A DNA stretch of 64,000 nucleotides from Porphyromonas cangingivalis (GCF_900638305.1 NZ_LR134506.1:930001-994000); one strand, 5' to 3'. Positions 1-9,056 are shown, counted from the stretch's first letter. Notes: generated by a model not told the origin, from the sequence alone. Translations and numbers: made by a program.

Positions 1-784
1 AAACGAGTTTGAATTCCATCGCAAGATGACCTATCCCGTTGCTTGCTTGGTGTTTTTCTTCATCGGAGCACCTTTAGGGGCCATCATTCGAAAAGGGGGG
101 CTGGGGACACCGATCGTGACTGCCGTTCTGTTCTTCATCGTATACTATGTCTTGGAGACCATGGGGCTCAAGATGGCAAGAGATGGCAAAATTGAGGTGT
201 GGATAGGGATGTGGTTACCATCGATCGTTCTTTCTCCGATCGGTCTGTGGTTGAGCTATATTGCCACAAAAGACTCAACAAAACTCAACTTGGACAACTA
301 TATCAACACGATGCGCAAACTTTTGGGCACATCTACTGCACGTAAGATTGAGTTCAAGGACATAACGATGATCGAGGTGAATCACACACAAGCAACCAGA
401 GACATCTCCATATTGGAAGAGGCAGTCAAGAAGCACCTCTCTATGCCTTCAATGTCCTACTTGGACTTTTTCCTCGACAACGAAAAGCATCAACAACGAC
501 AAGAGATATTTGAACTGACTGAAAAGATCGTGGAGAACTTGTCTAACTCCAGAGATTATCTCTTGATCAATAGACTTGCCAATTACCCTTACCTAAAGGA
601 TTTGGCGCGCACAATGAGACTCTCCAATAAGTGGGGCAACATCACACTGATGATATTATTCCCATTGGGTCTATCTTTCTATGGCATCTATCTGTACCGA
701 AACAAGGCGTATAGAAGAGAGCTTGAAAACATAATCAACACCAACAAACAAATGTTGGAACTCATTCCTCCCAAAAACAATTAA
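1..784 (+). CDS. LptF/LptG family permease, C-terminal part (5' end outside window)
   Basis: The reading frame is open from base 2 to the TAA at 782-784, so the gene begins before the window. The visible 260 residues start with [20 protein letters not shown], followed by [14 protein letters not shown] and two further hydrophobic helices, then a long soluble stretch and a last helix near the C-terminus. EFHRK followed by helices is typical of the C-terminal membrane half of YjgP/YjgQ (LptF/LptG) permeases, which pull LPS out of the inner membrane with LptB. The soluble tail after the third helix, about 130 residues, is longer than in proteobacterial LptG. The stop lies 22 bases before ribBA, so the two are probably co-transcribed. 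LptF and LptG cannot be told apart from this fragment. Confidence 0.85.
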   Translation, partial: NEFEFHRKMTYPVACLVFFFIGAPLGAIIRKGGLGTPIVTAVLFFIVYYVLETMGLKMARDGKIEVWIGMWLPSIVLSPIGLWLSYIATKDSTKLNLDNYINTMRKLLGTSTARKIEFKDITMIEVNHTQATRDISILEEAVKKHLSMPSMSYLDFFLDNEKHQQRQEIFELTEKIVENLSNSRDYLLINRLANYPYLKDLARTMRLSNKWGNITLMILFPLGLSFYGIYLYRNKAYRRELENIINTNKQMLELIPPKNN

Positions 785-806
785 ACAACACAATACCGTC
801 ATTATA

Positions 807-2018
807 ATGGAAAGAATACTTAACACGATCGAAGAAGCCATCGAAGACATCAAAAATGGTAAGATCATCATTGTTGTCGATGATGAAGATCGTGAAAATG
901 AAGGAGACTTTATTATTGCTGCAGAGAAGGTAGATCCTGAGATCATCAACTTCATGATGAGATATGGACGAGGAGTCCTATGTACACCGATGTCCGAAGA
1001 ACGATGTGCAGAGCTTGAGCTGCCAATGCAGGTACAAGAAAACACATCGGTATACGAAACGCCTTTCACTGTGACTGTCGACCTCATAGGACATGGCTGT
1101 ACTACAGGTGTATCCATGTACGATAGAGCCATGACCATCAAAGCACTCGCCGATCCCAACACCAAGCCGACAGACCTTGCCCGTCCGGGGCACATCAACC
1201 CCCTAAGGGCTCGCAGCAGAGGAGTCTTGCGTAGGGCGGGACACACCGAGGCGGCAGTCGATCTTGCAAAGCTTGCAGGGCTTCAACCCGTGGCTTGTTT
1301 GATCGAAGTTATCAACGAAGACGGAACTATGGCACGTCTCCCTGAACTTCTTGAGATTGCAAAAAGGTTTGACTTCAAGATCATCTCCATCGCAGATCTC
1401 ATTGCCTATCGTCTCAAGTCAGAGTCAATCATGATAAAAGGAGTTGAGGCGGCTCTTCCTACAACCTTTGGAGACTTCAGAATCATCCCATTCAAACAAA
1501 AAAGCAATGGTGTGGAACACGTTGCCTTGGTAAAGGGAGACATCAGCAATGGTGCTCCGGTCTTGGTGCGAGTTCACTCGTCGTGTGCGACAGGCGATAT
1601 CTTCGGTTCTCAGCGTTGTGAATGTGGCGAACAGCTTCACGCTGCGATGCACAAGATTGAAGAAGAAGGCCGAGGAGCAATCATATACCTCAACCAAGAG
1701 GGACGTGGCATCGGACTTTGCAATAAGATACATGCTTACAAACTCCAAGATGAAGGAATGGACACCGTAGAAGCAAACATAGCTCTCGGTTTCCAGCCGG
1801 ATGAAAGAGATTATGGCATAGGTGCAGAGATGCTTCGGGCCATCGGTGTACAGAAGATGAAGCTCATGACCAACAACCCGACCAAACGAGTTGGATTGGA
1901 GTCATATGGACTTGAAATCACAGAGATTATCCCAATAGAAGTAACACCAAACAAATACAATCGTTCATACCTCCAAACAAAAAAGGATCGTATGGGACAC
2001 GATCTTCACAAGCTATAA
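807..2018 (+). CDS. ribBA: bifunctional 3,4-dihydroxy-2-butanone-4-phosphate synthase / GTP cyclohydrolase II
   Basis: This cytosolic enzyme carries out both entry reactions of riboflavin synthesis: ribulose 5-phosphate to the four-carbon unit, and GTP to the pyrimidine precursor. The N-terminal half (about 1-200) shows the DHBP synthase acidic motif [11 protein letters not shown] at about 25, TTGVS, and the [14 protein letters not shown] stretch. The C-terminal half shows the GTP cyclohydrolase II zinc cysteines in [18 protein letters not shown] and the NQEGRGIGL loop. The 403-residue length is normal for RibBA. The ATG at 807 gives the family N-terminus. No FMN riboswitch is visible, and the short gap suggests transcription from the upstream permease gene. 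A hairpin overlaps the stop codon. Confidence 0.96.
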   Translation: MERILNTIEEAIEDIKNGKIIIVVDDEDRENEGDFIIAAEKVDPEIINFMMRYGRGVLCTPMSEERCAELELPMQVQENTSVYETPFTVTVDLIGHGCTTGVSMYDRAMTIKALADPNTKPTDLARPGHINPLRARSRGVLRRAGHTEAAVDLAKLAGLQPVACLIEVINEDGTMARLPELLEIAKRFDFKIISIADLIAYRLKSESIMIKGVEAALPTTFGDFRIIPFKQKSNGVEHVALVKGDISNGAPVLVRVHSSCATGDIFGSQRCECGEQLHAAMHKIEEEGRGAIIYLNQEGRGIGLCNKIHAYKLQDEGMDTVEANIALGFQPDERDYGIGAEMLRAIGVQKMKLMTNNPTKRVGLESYGLEITEIIPIEVTPNKYNRSYLQTKKDRMGHDLHKL

Positions 2019-2040
2019 GTCCAAGGGACTTATAGCTTGT
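2008..2040 (+). terminator. hairpin overlapping the ribBA stop codon
   Basis: Fifteen-base perfect arms at 2008-2022 and 2026-2040 with a 3-base loop. The ribBA TAA (2016-2018) lies inside the left arm. The following sequence, tatcttt, is only weakly T-rich, so it may be a partial terminator or a 3' stabilising structure. Confidence 0.55.
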
Positions 2041-2074
2041 TATCTTTAATATCTATAGAAAAGCATAAATACTC

Positions 2075-3577
2075 ATGAAAAGACCAATCAAAGGACTGGC
2101 CATCCTTATTTTGTTGTGCGTACTAGTGGCCTGCAACAAAAGGGTTGTTTTGGACGAGACATCATCAGCTGAAAGTTTGAAAGAAGTCTTGATCACAACA
2201 CACTTCACATCTCAAGCCTCAGGATTGCGCTCAGATATAAGCGAACGAGCGCAGTACATCGCTAAAGATATAAGACGCATAAGCTTCAACGATATCAGGA
2301 TAATCTTCTATTCAATGAATGAAGCAGAAGTTCCCCAAAGCGTGTTACATCTCTTTGACAAAAAGGTCAGTTGCGATAAAGGAGTGTTACAAGGGACGGA
2401 AGGGATCATCTCCAAGACAAACAATGGAGCCTTCGCTCTAACACTCAAAAATCTGAAAGTTCCTGCCGGAAACTATAAAGTCCTAATCGTATGCAATCCT
2501 ACTGATGAGGTTAAAGAAAGGACTGCCATCGGAGAGAACTTCAGTGCACTCCGCTCAGATTTTGTCAAGCAACCCTTTGACAAAAACAGCAGGCTATTGA
2601 TGCAGTTTTACACTAATGCTGATCAACTAATCAAGATAACAAAGGAAAACTTCGACCAAACTAAAGAGAGTCAACCTCTAGAAATAAAAGCAGAACTAAA
2701 GCCAAACTTTGCCTATGCTTCCATCTTTTGGGACAATATCAAAGTCCCAACCAATCACCGGATAGAGACTCAGCAGATCATTTTTCTAAGGGATGTATCA
2801 AACAAGAAGTTCCGACTCTTTCCGGAGTATCAGGAAATAGACTTGGACAACGGACTAAAAGGTCACTACCCTGTCGATGCAAACTTCAACGGTTATCAAG
2901 ATAAGTCCTGGGAAGATCTAAAGGAAGATTTCGACTACATTAAAGATTATCGCGACACCGGTATTTATCAGAAGATCGTCACACGAGATGTGGAAGAAAA
3001 GTTTCAAGGCTTCATAATTCCCGAAAACACCGTTGATGGCTCAGATCTCAGTGCGAAAAATGTGACCAGATTGATCGTTGGGATTACTTATTCACCGGAT
3101 CAGGATATTCCTCTCGGAGAAGATTGGCTGACAATCCGTGGCAAACATTACTCAAAGGCAGCATTTGAAACGTTGATAAGAAAAATAAAGCAAAAGGAAA
3201 GTCAAGAACAATCGTCAGAAGAAAAAGAATTACTGAAAATCTACACTACCCTCAAACCTCATTTTGACCGAGTAACCGGAAGCAACATTTTCGGTTATTC
3301 ATCAGATGATGTTCAGTTTTACAAGAAGGGTGTCACCTACTATGCCATTCCTATACGACATTTCAAAGACAACGAACTCTCTACAAAGAAAAAGACCGGT
3401 CGCTACGGAGTCGTCCGCAATACCCTATATATGATCCACATTGCAAGTCTCTCTCAGATTGGTTTCGGAGATCCACTGACAATACCACACGACACAGCCT
3501 ACGACACAGAGGGAGTCAGTGATAGTAATCTGAGCATCACTACCCCTGATATTGTCGAATATACAGTCGATCTATAG
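2075..3577 (+). CDS. Mfa1-like major fimbrial subunit family lipoprotein
   Basis: The 500-residue protein begins with a lipoprotein signal (hydrophobic run then LVACN, lipid-modified Cys at about 20). Bacteroidales fimbrillins are exported as lipoproteins, cleaved by an arginine-specific protease and polymerised by strand exchange. The best family mark is the C-terminal stretch YYAIPIRHF followed by GRYGVVRNTLYMIHIASLSQ and GFGDP, which resembles the Mfa1 C-terminal segment where the structural donor or acceptor strand lies. The middle is poorly conserved. No minor-pilin or anchor gene (Mfa2-5 type) lies nearby, so this is an orphan subunit gene. It could equally be an accessory tip protein or a fimbrillin-like surface lipoprotein. 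It is followed directly by a strong hairpin terminator. Confidence 0.65.
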   Translation: MKRPIKGLAILILLCVLVACNKRVVLDETSSAESLKEVLITTHFTSQASGLRSDISERAQYIAKDIRRISFNDIRIIFYSMNEAEVPQSVLHLFDKKVSCDKGVLQGTEGIISKTNNGAFALTLKNLKVPAGNYKVLIVCNPTDEVKERTAIGENFSALRSDFVKQPFDKNSRLLMQFYTNADQLIKITKENFDQTKESQPLEIKAELKPNFAYASIFWDNIKVPTNHRIETQQIIFLRDVSNKKFRLFPEYQEIDLDNGLKGHYPVDANFNGYQDKSWEDLKEDFDYIKDYRDTGIYQKIVTRDVEEKFQGFIIPENTVDGSDLSAKNVTRLIVGITYSPDQDIPLGEDWLTIRGKHYSKAAFETLIRKIKQKESQEQSSEEKELLKIYTTLKPHFDRVTGSNIFGYSSDDVQFYKKGVTYYAIPIRHFKDNELSTKKKTGRYGVVRNTLYMIHIASLSQIGFGDPLTIPHDTAYDTEGVSDSNLSITTPDIVEYTVDL

Positions 3578-3602
3578 CCTACATCTCCACTGAGAGAATA
3601 TG

Positions 3603-3647
3603 AAAACAACCGCCGAACACATGTTACTTGAGTTCGGCGGTTGTTTT
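3603..3647. terminator. bidirectional terminator between convergent genes
   Basis: Perfect 16-base arms at 3603-3618 and 3632-3647 begin with four A and end with T5. It therefore works in both directions and closes both the fimbrillin gene and the nusB-DUF5606 operon. Confidence 0.9.
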
Positions 3648-3665
3648 TATACGGAAAGTGCAGTC

Positions 3666-4091
3666 TTATGCTTCTGCTGTCACCTCTTCTTCCTTATCGA
3701 TGAAGGTCTCCATACCGGCCTTAATAAGGATATTGTACCACTTCACGAGTTTCTTGATATCACCATTATGGACACGATCTTTATCGTACGAAGGATATGC
3801 AGTCATCATAAACTCTTTGAGCGTATTAGCGTTTGCGCATACTGCCTTCTCATCAACCTCTGCGCCTGCATGCTTTTCCCTGATTGCTTCCATAACGATA
3901 CCAAGAGGCACGTCATCCTCTTCTGTGTAGATCGAAATATCAGAGAGAGAGACGATACGATCCTTTGCAAAGACCGGAATACGCTTCTTCGTTTCATCTA
4001 CTTGTTCGACAATGAAAGGCATCTTATTGCCCGATACAATTACAAACAATCCAGGCTTTCCTGAGATTGAAAAGACTTCTTTTAGTTTCAT
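3666..4091 (-). CDS. DUF5606 family protein
   Basis: A 141-residue soluble protein with no signal peptide. The start MKLKEVFSISGKPGLF and the later VQVDETKKR-like and DKDRVHNGDIKKLVKWYN segments match a family conserved across Bacteroidetes (DUF5606), of unknown function. The N-terminal third looks like a small beta-barrel (KPGLFVIVSGNKMPFIVE), possibly SH3-like, followed by helices; this fold is an inference. It is the last gene of the nusB-yajC-ybbR-coaE operon, 18 bases after coaE, and ends 18 bases before the shared terminator. The acidic tail (DKEEEVTAEA) is typical. Confidence 0.8.
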   Translation of the reverse strand: MKLKEVFSISGKPGLFVIVSGNKMPFIVEQVDETKKRIPVFAKDRIVSLSDISIYTEEDDVPLGIVMEAIREKHAGAEVDEKAVCANANTLKEFMMTAYPSYDKDRVHNGDIKKLVKWYNILIKAGMETFIDKEEEVTAEA

Positions 4092-4109
4092 TTTCTATTG
4101 TATATAATA

Positions 4110-4724
4110 TTATGCTTCGATGCTCTGATCAAAGACTGATCGGCTCACCGCCTCCAGCTGCTTTATGATCGAACACTTGTTGTCATTCATTATGTGAATA
4201 TCAGCATGTTTGATGAGTTCTGCCTCTTTCATCTGAAGCACTTTGACTCGCTCAAACCTCTGACTATCCTTATCTCCATCACGACGTATGACGCGCTCCC
4301 TACGCATCTCTTCAGGTGCATCCACGGCTATCGTTACATCACATCGCTCATTAAACTTCGAAGAAAAAAGGATCGCACTCTCCATGAAAACGACCTCCGA
4401 TCCGGAGAAAGCCTTGCACCAATGATCAAAATCCTCAAGAAGAGCAGAATGTATAATCGTCTCCAAACGGGTCTTTATATCGAGAGAAGAAGATAAGGCA
4501 TTTGATAGTTCAGTCTTTCTGAGTCTTCCCTCTGTATCAATCGGATCAAGACCTATCAGTTCAGCAATCTGTGTACGCACTCTGGGGATATAATACATCT
4601 CCTTCGCTACATCATCACAATCGTAGACAGGATATCCGAGATGTGCAAAATAACGCATCACAACACTCTTCCCTGACCCTATCAGCCCACAGACCCCTAT
4701 CACTCTTGGCTTCATTGACATCAT
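4110..4724 (-). CDS. coaE: dephospho-CoA kinase
   Basis: Catalyses the last step of coenzyme A synthesis, ATP-dependent phosphorylation of the 3'-hydroxyl of dephospho-CoA, in the cytosol. The P-loop GLIGSGKS lies near residue 14, followed by the family segment YPVYDCDDVAKEMY, and later RREVIRR-like arginines (RRERVIRRDGD) of the lid. At 204 residues the length is normal. The first ATG overlaps the stop of the upstream YbbR gene in an ATGA arrangement (4721-4724), indicating translational coupling; a second ATG lies four codons in (MMSMKPR). The gene sits fourth in the nusB operon. Confidence 0.95.
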   Translation of the reverse strand: MMSMKPRVIGVCGLIGSGKSVVMRYFAHLGYPVYDCDDVAKEMYYIPRVRTQIAELIGLDPIDTEGRLRKTELSNALSSSLDIKTRLETIIHSALLEDFDHWCKAFSGSEVVFMESAILFSSKFNERCDVTIAVDAPEEMRRERVIRRDGDKDSQRFERVKVLQMKEAELIKHADIHIMNDNKCSIIKQLEAVSRSVFDQSIEA

Positions 4725-5710
4725 TTCTCCTCAAGGATGTACTCCACTTGATCAGGCTCAGCCTGTATGACATGCACATAGTCCGGATACTTGATGATCT
4801 GAAGCTTAAGCTTACCTTTAGCCGTCTCACTGAAGTCTCCGACATCCTCGAGTATAACTTTTATATCCGATGCCAACAATTCATCTGCCTTACTCTCCGG
4901 CACCACACACACAACATCCACCATGGAGGGGAAGAGACGTAACGCATATTGTGGATGAGCATACTCAAACGACACCGGTATGGAGAAGCGACGTTGTATG
5001 AGTCTCTCCACCTTGACGCTCACTGCGACCTCGGAAGGTGTGAGAGCTACACCTTGAGGTGCAATAAGAGGCATCTTAAATACAGAAGACTTATCAAAGT
5101 CTGCAAAAGTAAGCGTATCTGTACGAATGATCTCCAGGGTGTCTATATCGTTTTTATTACCATAGACGATGACCTTATCCGGTTCGAGTGTGAAGTCTGT
5201 GATGATCGTTCCGGCAGATGGGATTATTTGTCCCTTAAAGTCGATGGGGACTTCTCTTTTGGCTTTCGGCGAATAGCTGAATCCGATATACTGAGGACTG
5301 AAGGTGATTATCGTCGATCGTTTACCATTGATGCTGAGCCGACTGATGAGTTCGTTCTCCAAGACATCCGTAGTCCATTCATGATATCCCTCCCTGCTCT
5401 CATCCGGAGTGAACGAAAGTTCAATGGGAGCGATGGCATTGGTGATCGAGTAGTTGAAGAGCTCAAATCCATTGTCCCTCACCTTGACCGAAATATACTC
5501 AGGTAAGTCCTCAGACACGGCTATATCCGAAGGTATCTCATTGACGACGATGGGGATCTTGATCGTATCTTCATAGGTATCCTGCAAGGTCTGCAAGAAC
5601 CACAGAAGCAAAGAGATCATGAAAAACAAGAAAAAAAGAAGGGTCTGCTGATTCCTAAAAAACAGCAGAACCTTCTTATAATCTTTGAAGAGTCGTCTGA
5701 TACCTTTCAT
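4721..5710 (-). CDS. YbbR-like domain membrane protein
   Basis: 329 residues. A single transmembrane helix near residues 24-42 (TLLFFLFFMISLLLWFLQTL) is followed by a periplasmic region with YbbR-type repeats, for example IPIVVNEIPSDIAVSEDLPE and later IDFKGQIIPSAG. In Firmicutes the YbbR protein CdaR regulates the diadenylate cyclase CdaA. In Bacteroidetes the function is not established and no cyclase gene lies next to this one. It lies 33 bases after yajC and overlaps coaE by 4 bases, so it is expressed with protein-export and CoA genes. The ATG at 5710 is the only reasonable start. Confidence 0.85.
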   Translation of the reverse strand: MKGIRRLFKDYKKVLLFFRNQQTLLFFLFFMISLLLWFLQTLQDTYEDTIKIPIVVNEIPSDIAVSEDLPEYISVKVRDNGFELFNYSITNAIAPIELSFTPDESREGYHEWTTDVLENELISRLSINGKRSTIITFSPQYIGFSYSPKAKREVPIDFKGQIIPSAGTIITDFTLEPDKVIVYGNKNDIDTLEIIRTDTLTFADFDKSSVFKMPLIAPQGVALTPSEVAVSVKVERLIQRRFSIPVSFEYAHPQYALRLFPSMVDVVCVVPESKADELLASDIKVILEDVGDFSETAKGKLKLQIIKYPDYVHVIQAEPDQVEYILEEK

Positions 5711-5743
5711 ACCATGACTTCTTATATCAAGGGAGTATCGATC

Positions 5744-6070
5744 TTATCTACCTTTCTTTGCAGAATTATCTGCAACAGCATAGACAGAGTTCAGATCGAC
5801 TTTAAACTTCACACCCTCCCATACTTCGATGACGACGATCATTGTCTCACGGTTAAGTTCACGGATTGTACCATAAATACCCCCGGCAGTGATGATCTTA
5901 TCACCGACCTTGAGGGCTTCACGAGCCTTTTGGACATCTTTTTGCTTCTTTGACTGAGGGCGAATGATGAAGAAGTAAAAGATGACCACCATAAGGACGA
6001 TCATACCAATTTGCATCAATCCGGAGTTGGCAGATGCGGGGGCTTGAAGTAGAATGTTCAGAAAGTTCAT
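5744..6070 (-). CDS. yajC: preprotein translocase subunit YajC
   Basis: A 108-residue single-pass inner-membrane protein that joins SecDF in the Sec translocase. The helix at about 19-36 (LMQIGMIVLMVVIFYFFIIR) is followed by the hallmark FFIIRPQSKKQKD, then a basic amphipathic segment and the KVGDKIITAGGIYGTI motif of the cytosolic domain. The length is normal. It lies 34 bases downstream of nusB; the nusB-yajC-ybbR-coaE order is common in Bacteroidetes. Confidence 0.96.
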   Translation of the reverse strand: MNFLNILLQAPASANSGLMQIGMIVLMVVIFYFFIIRPQSKKQKDVQKAREALKVGDKIITAGGIYGTIRELNRETMIVVIEVWEGVKFKVDLNSVYAVADNSAKKGR

Positions 6071-6104
6071 TGTCTTATTTTATTAAAGTGTTTGTCATAG
6101 CACC

Positions 6105-7025
6105 TTACTCTCCCAAGATACGTCCCTCTCTCTTGAGCTGGGCGATCATCTCGTGCAAGATACCATTGATAAATGTTGTGCTGTTGGGCGAACTATAGTA
6201 ACGAGCCAAGTTCAAATACTCGTTGATGGTCACACGTGTTGCGATGCTTGGGAAAGCAATGGCCTCTGTGATCGCCAACTGAAGGATGATGAAGTCCATC
6301 TCACTCACACGTTCACGATCCCAATTCTTGAAGTAAGTACTGATGAGATCCCTGTACTCGTCCTTGTTCTTCATCGCCTTTGCAAGGAGTTCGGTACCGA
6401 AGGACTCCTCGGCATCGCTCATATACTTCGGCTTGACAAAAGCACTGAAAGGCTTGTCCTCACTCATCCCATTAAAGACCTTGACAACAAATGTATAAAC
6501 GATATCGATGTCATCATTGAGGTATACAGATGTATTCTCCAGACACTGCCTATAGTCCTCAGAGGCTTGGATATGGGTGCGATAGATAGGCTTCCAATAC
6601 TGACGCACAGCATCAAGATTGTCCCTCTCCTCTACTGTGAGTGCCACTCCTTTCGCTACGACAAGCCCCATGACTTTATTGAGATACTCCTCCATATCGT
6701 CTCGATCGAAGGCGTAAGTATCATACATACCCATGAAGTCCTCATCTGACTCGATATATCTGATGAGAGCATTGTCTGCAAGCCCTCTCAACACCTCTAC
6801 AGTCTGCGCATCGGGAGCAATCTTGCTGATCTCGCGCTCCAATCTCTTGCGCGCAACTCGCCCCACTTGGATCGGAAGTCCACACATATGGATGTACAAC
6901 TGGTAAGACTTGTCCAAAGCCAATCTCAAGGTCGATAGAGCCTGAGTGCTCGTCATGCCGCAGTCGTGGTAGAAGTTGTATAGTATCTGTAGAACCTTTA
7001 TTCGTATCAGTAGACGATTTATCAT
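6105..7025 (-). CDS. nusB: transcription antitermination factor NusB (long Bacteroidetes form)
   Basis: RNA-binding antitermination factor that, with NusE and NusG, assembles on boxA in rRNA leaders. The protein starts MINRLLIRIKVLQILYNFYH, which is the family N-terminus. The frame is open 37 codons further upstream (to 7136), but a -7 promoter box at 7124-7131 lies inside that extension, so 7025 is preferred (306 residues). Bacteroidetes NusB is about twice the size of the E. coli protein, with an inserted middle region. The C-terminal NusB fold ends in DFIILQLAITEAIAFPSI and VTINEYLNLARYYSSPNSTTFING. It is the first gene of the operon ending at 3666. Confidence 0.92.
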   Translation of the reverse strand: MINRLLIRIKVLQILYNFYHDCGMTSTQALSTLRLALDKSYQLYIHMCGLPIQVGRVARKRLEREISKIAPDAQTVEVLRGLADNALIRYIESDEDFMGMYDTYAFDRDDMEEYLNKVMGLVVAKGVALTVEERDNLDAVRQYWKPIYRTHIQASEDYRQCLENTSVYLNDDIDIVYTFVVKVFNGMSEDKPFSAFVKPKYMSDAEESFGTELLAKAMKNKDEYRDLISTYFKNWDRERVSEMDFIILQLAITEAIAFPSIATRVTINEYLNLARYYSSPNSTTFINGILHEMIAQLKREGRILGE

Positions 7026-7123
7026 CGAAGAGATATATGATATTGTTGATAATAACTTTGTTGATCTTACATAGCTCTGAGAGCAAAGCCTTGCCACACA
7101 ATGATCAGACAAAAGTGTCGGTG

Positions 7124-7131
7124 CAAATTTA
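7124..7131 (-). promoter_or_regulatory. -7 box of the nusB promoter
   Basis: TAAATTTG on the minus strand matches TAnnTTTG, the Bacteroidetes sigma-ABfr -7 element. Transcription would start near 7117, giving a leader of about 90 bases. No clear -33 TTG at the right distance. Confidence 0.55.
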
Positions 7132-7190
7132 AGCATTTTGAGCCTAAAATACTAATGACAAAAGGCCTAACAGAGGTCAGACAATGACGT

Positions 7191-7264
7191 GTCCCCTAAA
7201 AATAAGCTCAGAGAGAGAAATTGTTGCTTGACAAAGTCTCTCTCTGAGCTTATTTTCAGGGGAC
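7191..7264. repeat. 74-bp near-perfect palindrome (28-bp arms, 18-base loop)
   Basis: Arms 7191-7218 and 7237-7264 are complementary at 27 of 28 positions and begin and end with GTCCCCT / AGGGGAC. Within it, the inner stem CTCAGAGAGAGA ... TCTCTCTCTGAG is followed on either strand by a TTATTTT run, so it can act as a bidirectional terminator between the susD end and nusB. The outer GTCCCC arms also give it the look of a small MITE-like element. Confidence 0.7.
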
Positions 7265-7296
7265 AACTATAACGTGGCAATGAGAGCAAGATTCAA

Positions 7297-7406
7297 GTCA
7301 AAAAAAGTCGTAGAACTCGATATCGAAGATCGTAAGATTTGATCTCGCAAGTCATATGATTTAATCTCGAAGGTCGTATAGCTTGATCTCGCAAGATATA
7401 TGATCT
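7297..7406. repeat. tandem 22-bp repeat array, family A
   Basis: Four full units at 7319-7340, 7341-7362, 7363-7384 and 7385-7406 follow the pattern GATCTCGCAAGnCnTATGATTT, with a partial, degraded unit at 7297-7318. The spacing is exactly 22 bp with no insertions. The array lies in the 448-bp gap between nusB and susD, whose only other contents are the palindrome at 7191-7264 and the nusB promoter. A second array of the same family is at 35060-35135. Confidence 0.8.
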
Positions 7407-7473
7407 CACATCGTTCATCATATACGCTTCCTATCTCTTATGGTGACAGAGACCTTCTCTCATCCGAGGGGGA

Positions 7474-9033
7474 TCATAACCCCCACCCCGGATTCTGCTG
7501 ATTCGCTATATTAGGGTTGGTCTTTATGTCATTGCTTGGAATGGCCCAGACAAACTTATCATGTCCTGCCGGAATCTCAAGATCAAGTCCGGCACCATTA
7601 TAAAGGAATGGAGTAGCTCCACCGCTCAAAGTCTGAGGAGAGTGACGCTTCATCGGCATATTCCAACGACGGAGGTCCCAAAGACGGAAGCCTTCAAATG
7701 CCAGTTCTCTCGTACGCTCATCCCGGATCTCTCTAAGCAACTTATTTCCGGTTGCATTGACTCGACCCAATCGACGACTATAACGCAACTGATTGAGATA
7801 CTTCACCGCACGGTCTGCATCTCCCGACATATATGCGGCCTCTGCTGCAATCAAGTATTGCTCTGCTATACGAAAGACTTTAGGATTGGTCAATGAGTTG
7901 GGGACATACCCCCCCCACACACTGTATACACTCCCAATCAAGGTCGCAAAATCAACATCTCCCTTGAACTTTGAGATGACATTGAGGAGATAAGTCTCAC
8001 CTTGGTAAAAGCAGTTTTGCTTCTCAAAGTATACCTTCTTACGGATATCTGCATCTGAGTACAAGTTGACCATCCATTGAGAAGGGAGATAGTCGGGGTT
8101 ATTACGGAGTCCATGCTCCTTCTCATAAACCGTAGTAGCTCCATAATAATTGGAAGTATTGGGAAGCTCATCAGGCCTTTGGATCTGTAGTTGTAAGATT
8201 TCTTCTGTAGAGAGACTCTGATGCCACATCAGTCTGAAGCTCTCCTCCACAGGTGTGGACAATGTATAGGTCCCGGAAGATATCAACGCTTCGGAAGCAG
8301 CCAAAGCTCCTTTCCAATCAGACATATAGAGCTTGATACGAGCCTCTAAGGCAAGCACGGCATCTTTGGTAATATTGGATGCCATGGGACGTCCATCCAT
8401 GGCTCCCAAAAGTCTCTTGGCTTCCTTGATATCAACGTTGAGGATATGCTCATACACGGCCTTGTTGGTTGCACGAGCAGGCATACCATACTGGTCGTAT
8501 ATCAATACAAGGGGCACACCCAAGTCTGTCTCCGCAGTCTCCGCATTGTATGGCTTGGCGTACCTGATGGAGAGATTGAAGTAGTAGTACGCTCTCAAGA
8601 AGTGACCTACACCGGTAGCTCTATCGATGATAGCTCGATCTTCTGCAGTCTTGGCAGGGATCTGAGAGAAACGAGGAAGAGCATAGTTGATGTTCTTGAT
8701 ACGATTGTAATACGCATGCCAGACACTTCCGAGATCCTCATTGGCAGCCTTGAAAGACTCCCAAGCATAAGCATCGACCATATTGTTGGCAAATCCAATA
8801 GACGCATTGAGTTGATCAGCTTGGACATCCTGAAGATTTTCGAAGATCCCCTTCTGAACCGTACGAAGCCCGGCCATAAATCCGGCTTCCCAAAACTTGA
8901 CATGTTCAACAGTTTTCAAGGACATGTGCTCCGGTATGGCATTCGAAGGGAGTCGATCCAAGTTGCATGATGACATCATCATCAACAGCATCATGATGAC
9001 ACCAGGGATTGTTTTCAAATATATCTTATTCAT
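7474..9033 (-). CDS. RagB/SusD family nutrient uptake outer membrane lipoprotein
   Basis: A 519-residue surface lipoprotein that forms the lid of the SusC-type transporter encoded 23 bases upstream. The signal (MNKIYLKTIPGVIMMLLMMM) ends in SSCN, lipid Cys at about 23. Family features include the N-terminal DRLPSNAIPEHM, TPR-like helices (GHFLRAYYYFNLSIRYAKPY), the loop DLGVPLVL, and the C-terminal RELAFEGFRLWDLRRWN followed by YIWAIPSNDIKTNPN-like sequence (FVWAIPSNDIKTNPNIANQQ). RagB in P. gingivalis binds peptides, while Bacteroides SusD proteins bind glycans; the substrate here is unknown. A G8 tract (plus-strand C8, 7909-7916) encodes WGGY in frame. It is the last gene of the cluster; a short GGGGG/CCCCC hairpin overlaps its stop. 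Confidence 0.95.
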   Translation of the reverse strand: MNKIYLKTIPGVIMMLLMMMSSCNLDRLPSNAIPEHMSLKTVEHVKFWEAGFMAGLRTVQKGIFENLQDVQADQLNASIGFANNMVDAYAWESFKAANEDLGSVWHAYYNRIKNINYALPRFSQIPAKTAEDRAIIDRATGVGHFLRAYYYFNLSIRYAKPYNAETAETDLGVPLVLIYDQYGMPARATNKAVYEHILNVDIKEAKRLLGAMDGRPMASNITKDAVLALEARIKLYMSDWKGALAASEALISSGTYTLSTPVEESFRLMWHQSLSTEEILQLQIQRPDELPNTSNYYGATTVYEKEHGLRNNPDYLPSQWMVNLYSDADIRKKVYFEKQNCFYQGETYLLNVISKFKGDVDFATLIGSVYSVWGGYVPNSLTNPKVFRIAEQYLIAAEAAYMSGDADRAVKYLNQLRYSRRLGRVNATGNKLLREIRDERTRELAFEGFRLWDLRRWNMPMKRHSPQTLSGGATPFLYNGAGLDLEIPAGHDKFVWAIPSNDIKTNPNIANQQNPGWGL

Positions 9034-9056
9034 GTTTTCTTATACATTCATTAAAC

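Noticed and set aside
785-806. FMN riboswitch before ribBA
   Set aside because: The 22-base gap is far too short and has no conserved RFN elements.
671-1246. 191-codon open frame on the minus strand opposite ribBA
   Set aside because: Antisense to a clear ribBA coding frame, low-complexity translation with Ser/Met runs and no family features.
7297-7406. CRISPR array
   Set aside because: The 22-bp units are contiguous with no unique spacers and no cas genes occur in the window.
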